Assembly (NCBI GenBank): GCA_038205115.1
Contig: JBBRCE010000025.1
Coordinates: forward strand, 1-64,000
DNA from: JBBRCE01 sp038205115
GTDB taxonomy: Bacteria > Planctomycetota > Planctomycetia > Pirellulales > JBBRCE01
Length of the DNA: 64,000 bases
Direction: 5' to 3'
Made by a program: the position numbers and the translations under genes. A model generated the notes under the pieces. That model saw only the letters and a list, made by a program, of their open reading frames with translations, searched no databases and was not told where the DNA came from. This document shows positions 63,100 through 64,000 of this stretch, piece by piece. Position 1 is the stretch's first letter. Every line of letters begins with the position of its first letter.

Positions 63100-63975
63100 T
63101 CAGTGCGTGGCCAGAAAGTTTTCGAGCAGCGGCAGAATCTCTTGTGCCGCGTCTTCGACCACCCAGTGGCCGGCGTCGACAAAGCGATGCACGTTGGCGT
63201 ACGGAAACACCTTGATGAATCTTTCGAGAAATTTCGGCGTGAAGCACCAGTCGCACATGCCCCACAGCAACATCACCGGCCGCGGCTTCAAACCGTGCAG
63301 GCCAAGTTGAATTTTGCTGAGCGTGCCGTAACTGGGATGACTGGGCCGCATCGGAATATCGAGCACAAACCGGTGCGTGGCCACGCGATTGCGCCAGTTG
63401 TCGTAAGGTGCCAGATAGCCAGCCCGCACGGCGTTGGTCATCCAGGCCGGGTTGGTGTAGGCCATGCGGAGCGCGGCCTCGACAAATCCGTTCGCGCCTT
63501 GCACGGCCAACTTGCCCAGCAGCGGAATGCGGCAAGCCCGAATGCGCCACGGCATTCGCTCGCCGTGAAACGCGCCGGTGTTGAACAGCACAAACTGTTT
63601 GAATCGCTGCGAATCGGCGACCGCCGCGCCCAGACCAATCGCCCCGCCCCAGTCTTGCGCCAGCAGCGTGATGTTCTGTAAATTGAGCGTGGCAATCAGC
63701 GTCCGCAGGTTGGCAATATGCTGCTCCAGCCGATAGCCGTAATCTTGCGGCTTATCGCTCAAGCCGCAGCCAATATGATCCGGCACAATCAACCGATAGC
63801 GATCGCGCAGCGCCAACACCACGTTCCGCCAGTGAAACGACCAGGTGGGATTTCCGTGCACCAGCAGCAGCGGCTCGCCTTGGCCCTCGTCCAGGTAATG
63901 ATAGCGTAAGCCGTTGATCCGCAACTCGTGCGATGCAAACGGATACAGCGGGCGCCAGTCGTCAGCGTGGGGCAT
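63100..63975 (-). CDS. oleB: OleB-like beta-lactone decarboxylase, alpha/beta hydrolase
   Basis: A 291-residue alpha/beta hydrolase of the haloalkane dehalogenase group. The first 40 residues, LYPFASHELRINGLRYHYLD, and the block VPDHIGCGLSDKPQDYGY are typical of OleB rather than of true dehalogenases. The catalytic nucleophile is Asp108 in AQDWGGAIGLG, with Asn42 in HGNPTWSFHWR and His270 in DAGHWVVED; NRVATHRFVLDIP and LLWGMCDWCF also fit. OleB removes CO2 from a cis-beta-lactone to give the olefin, the last step after OleA, OleD and OleC. oleC and oleD may lie beyond the window end at 64000. The start at ATG 63975 is likely, but the upstream sequence is cut short. Confidence 0.83.
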   Translation of the reverse strand: MPHADDWRPLYPFASHELRINGLRYHYLDEGQGEPLLLVHGNPTWSFHWRNVVLALRDRYRLIVPDHIGCGLSDKPQDYGYRLEQHIANLRTLIATLNLQNITLLAQDWGGAIGLGAAVADSQRFKQFVLFNTGAFHGERMPWRIRACRIPLLGKLAVQGANGFVEAALRMAYTNPAWMTNAVRAGYLAPYDNWRNRVATHRFVLDIPMRPSHPSYGTLSKIQLGLHGLKPRPVMLLWGMCDWCFTPKFLERFIKVFPYANVHRFVDAGHWVVEDAAQEILPLLENFLATH

Positions 63976-64000
63976 GAGAAAAAATGTTTTTTTGGAAGTC

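Overview
The window reads as a chromosomal segment of a planctomycete, most likely of the Pirellulales type. The evidence is the combination of a DUF1559 pilin-like protein, a DUF1080 protein, a PA14-containing multihaem cytochrome next to a secreted beta-propeller, a DUF1844 protein, an orphan formylmethanofuran dehydrogenase subunit C homologue, OleA and OleB homologues, and small membrane proteins with the N-terminal FSLRRLFVS-type segment. There is no ribosomal RNA and no CRISPR array. No intact insertion sequence or prophage is visible. Species cannot be assigned from the window alone.

Layout. 0-3.4 kb: a decayed RHS-repeat remnant, a small arginine-rich conserved protein, and a sugar ABC permease fused to its substrate-binding protein, with a strong internal ribosome binding site at the fusion point. 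3.5-5.4 kb: a Schlafen/AlbA_2-type regulator interrupted by one in-frame TAA. 5.4-9.9 kb: a minus-strand pair of secreted redox proteins (five-haem cytochrome with PA14, then a beta-propeller). 10.1-12.9 kb: a PPC-domain protein, fmt and a GH2-like orphan. 13.4-17.8 kb: sucA and sucB of the 2-oxoglutarate dehydrogenase complex. 18-20 kb: a small membrane protein, a DUF1844 protein and oleA. 20.5-28.7 kb: a methyltransferase, a glycosyltransferase, an M20 peptidase, a triple YbjQ protein, a GT39-type glycosyltransferase and a flippase-like/GT2 fusion. 29.3-32.8 kb: a large hybrid histidine kinase.

33-46 kb holds small secreted and membrane proteins, a beta-helix protein, priA, two polytopic membrane proteins, a pteridine-reductase-like SDR, a DUF1559 pilin-like protein and an HDOD protein with a degenerate GGDEF domain. 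46-58 kb: a TPR lipoprotein-like protein, rhaA, a UvrD/PcrA helicase, a degenerate CobB/CbiA-like protein, a HEAT-repeat protein and an HpnN-like RND exporter. 58.5-60.7 kb: an fhcC homologue translationally coupled to a DUF1080 gene, then an HNH endonuclease. 60.9-61.8 kb: a minus-strand tRNA array with five good tRNAs (Phe, Glu, Lys, Gly, Asn) and two degenerate tRNA-like genes. 62.3-64 kb: a lipoyl-free E2-like acyltransferase and oleB.

Working links. SucA and SucB form one complex. OleA (19 kb) and OleB (63.5 kb) are the first and last enzymes of long-chain olefin synthesis, yet they are unlinked here and OleC and OleD are not in the window. RhaA and the RhaS/LsrB-like binding domain could both serve rhamnose use, but they lie 44 kb apart. 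The strongest items for follow-up are the tRNA-like genes, the fhcC/DUF1080 coupling, the in-frame stop in the AlbA_2 gene, the internal start in the ABC fusion, and the split ole genes. No clearly new multi-gene system can be demonstrated from sequence alone.
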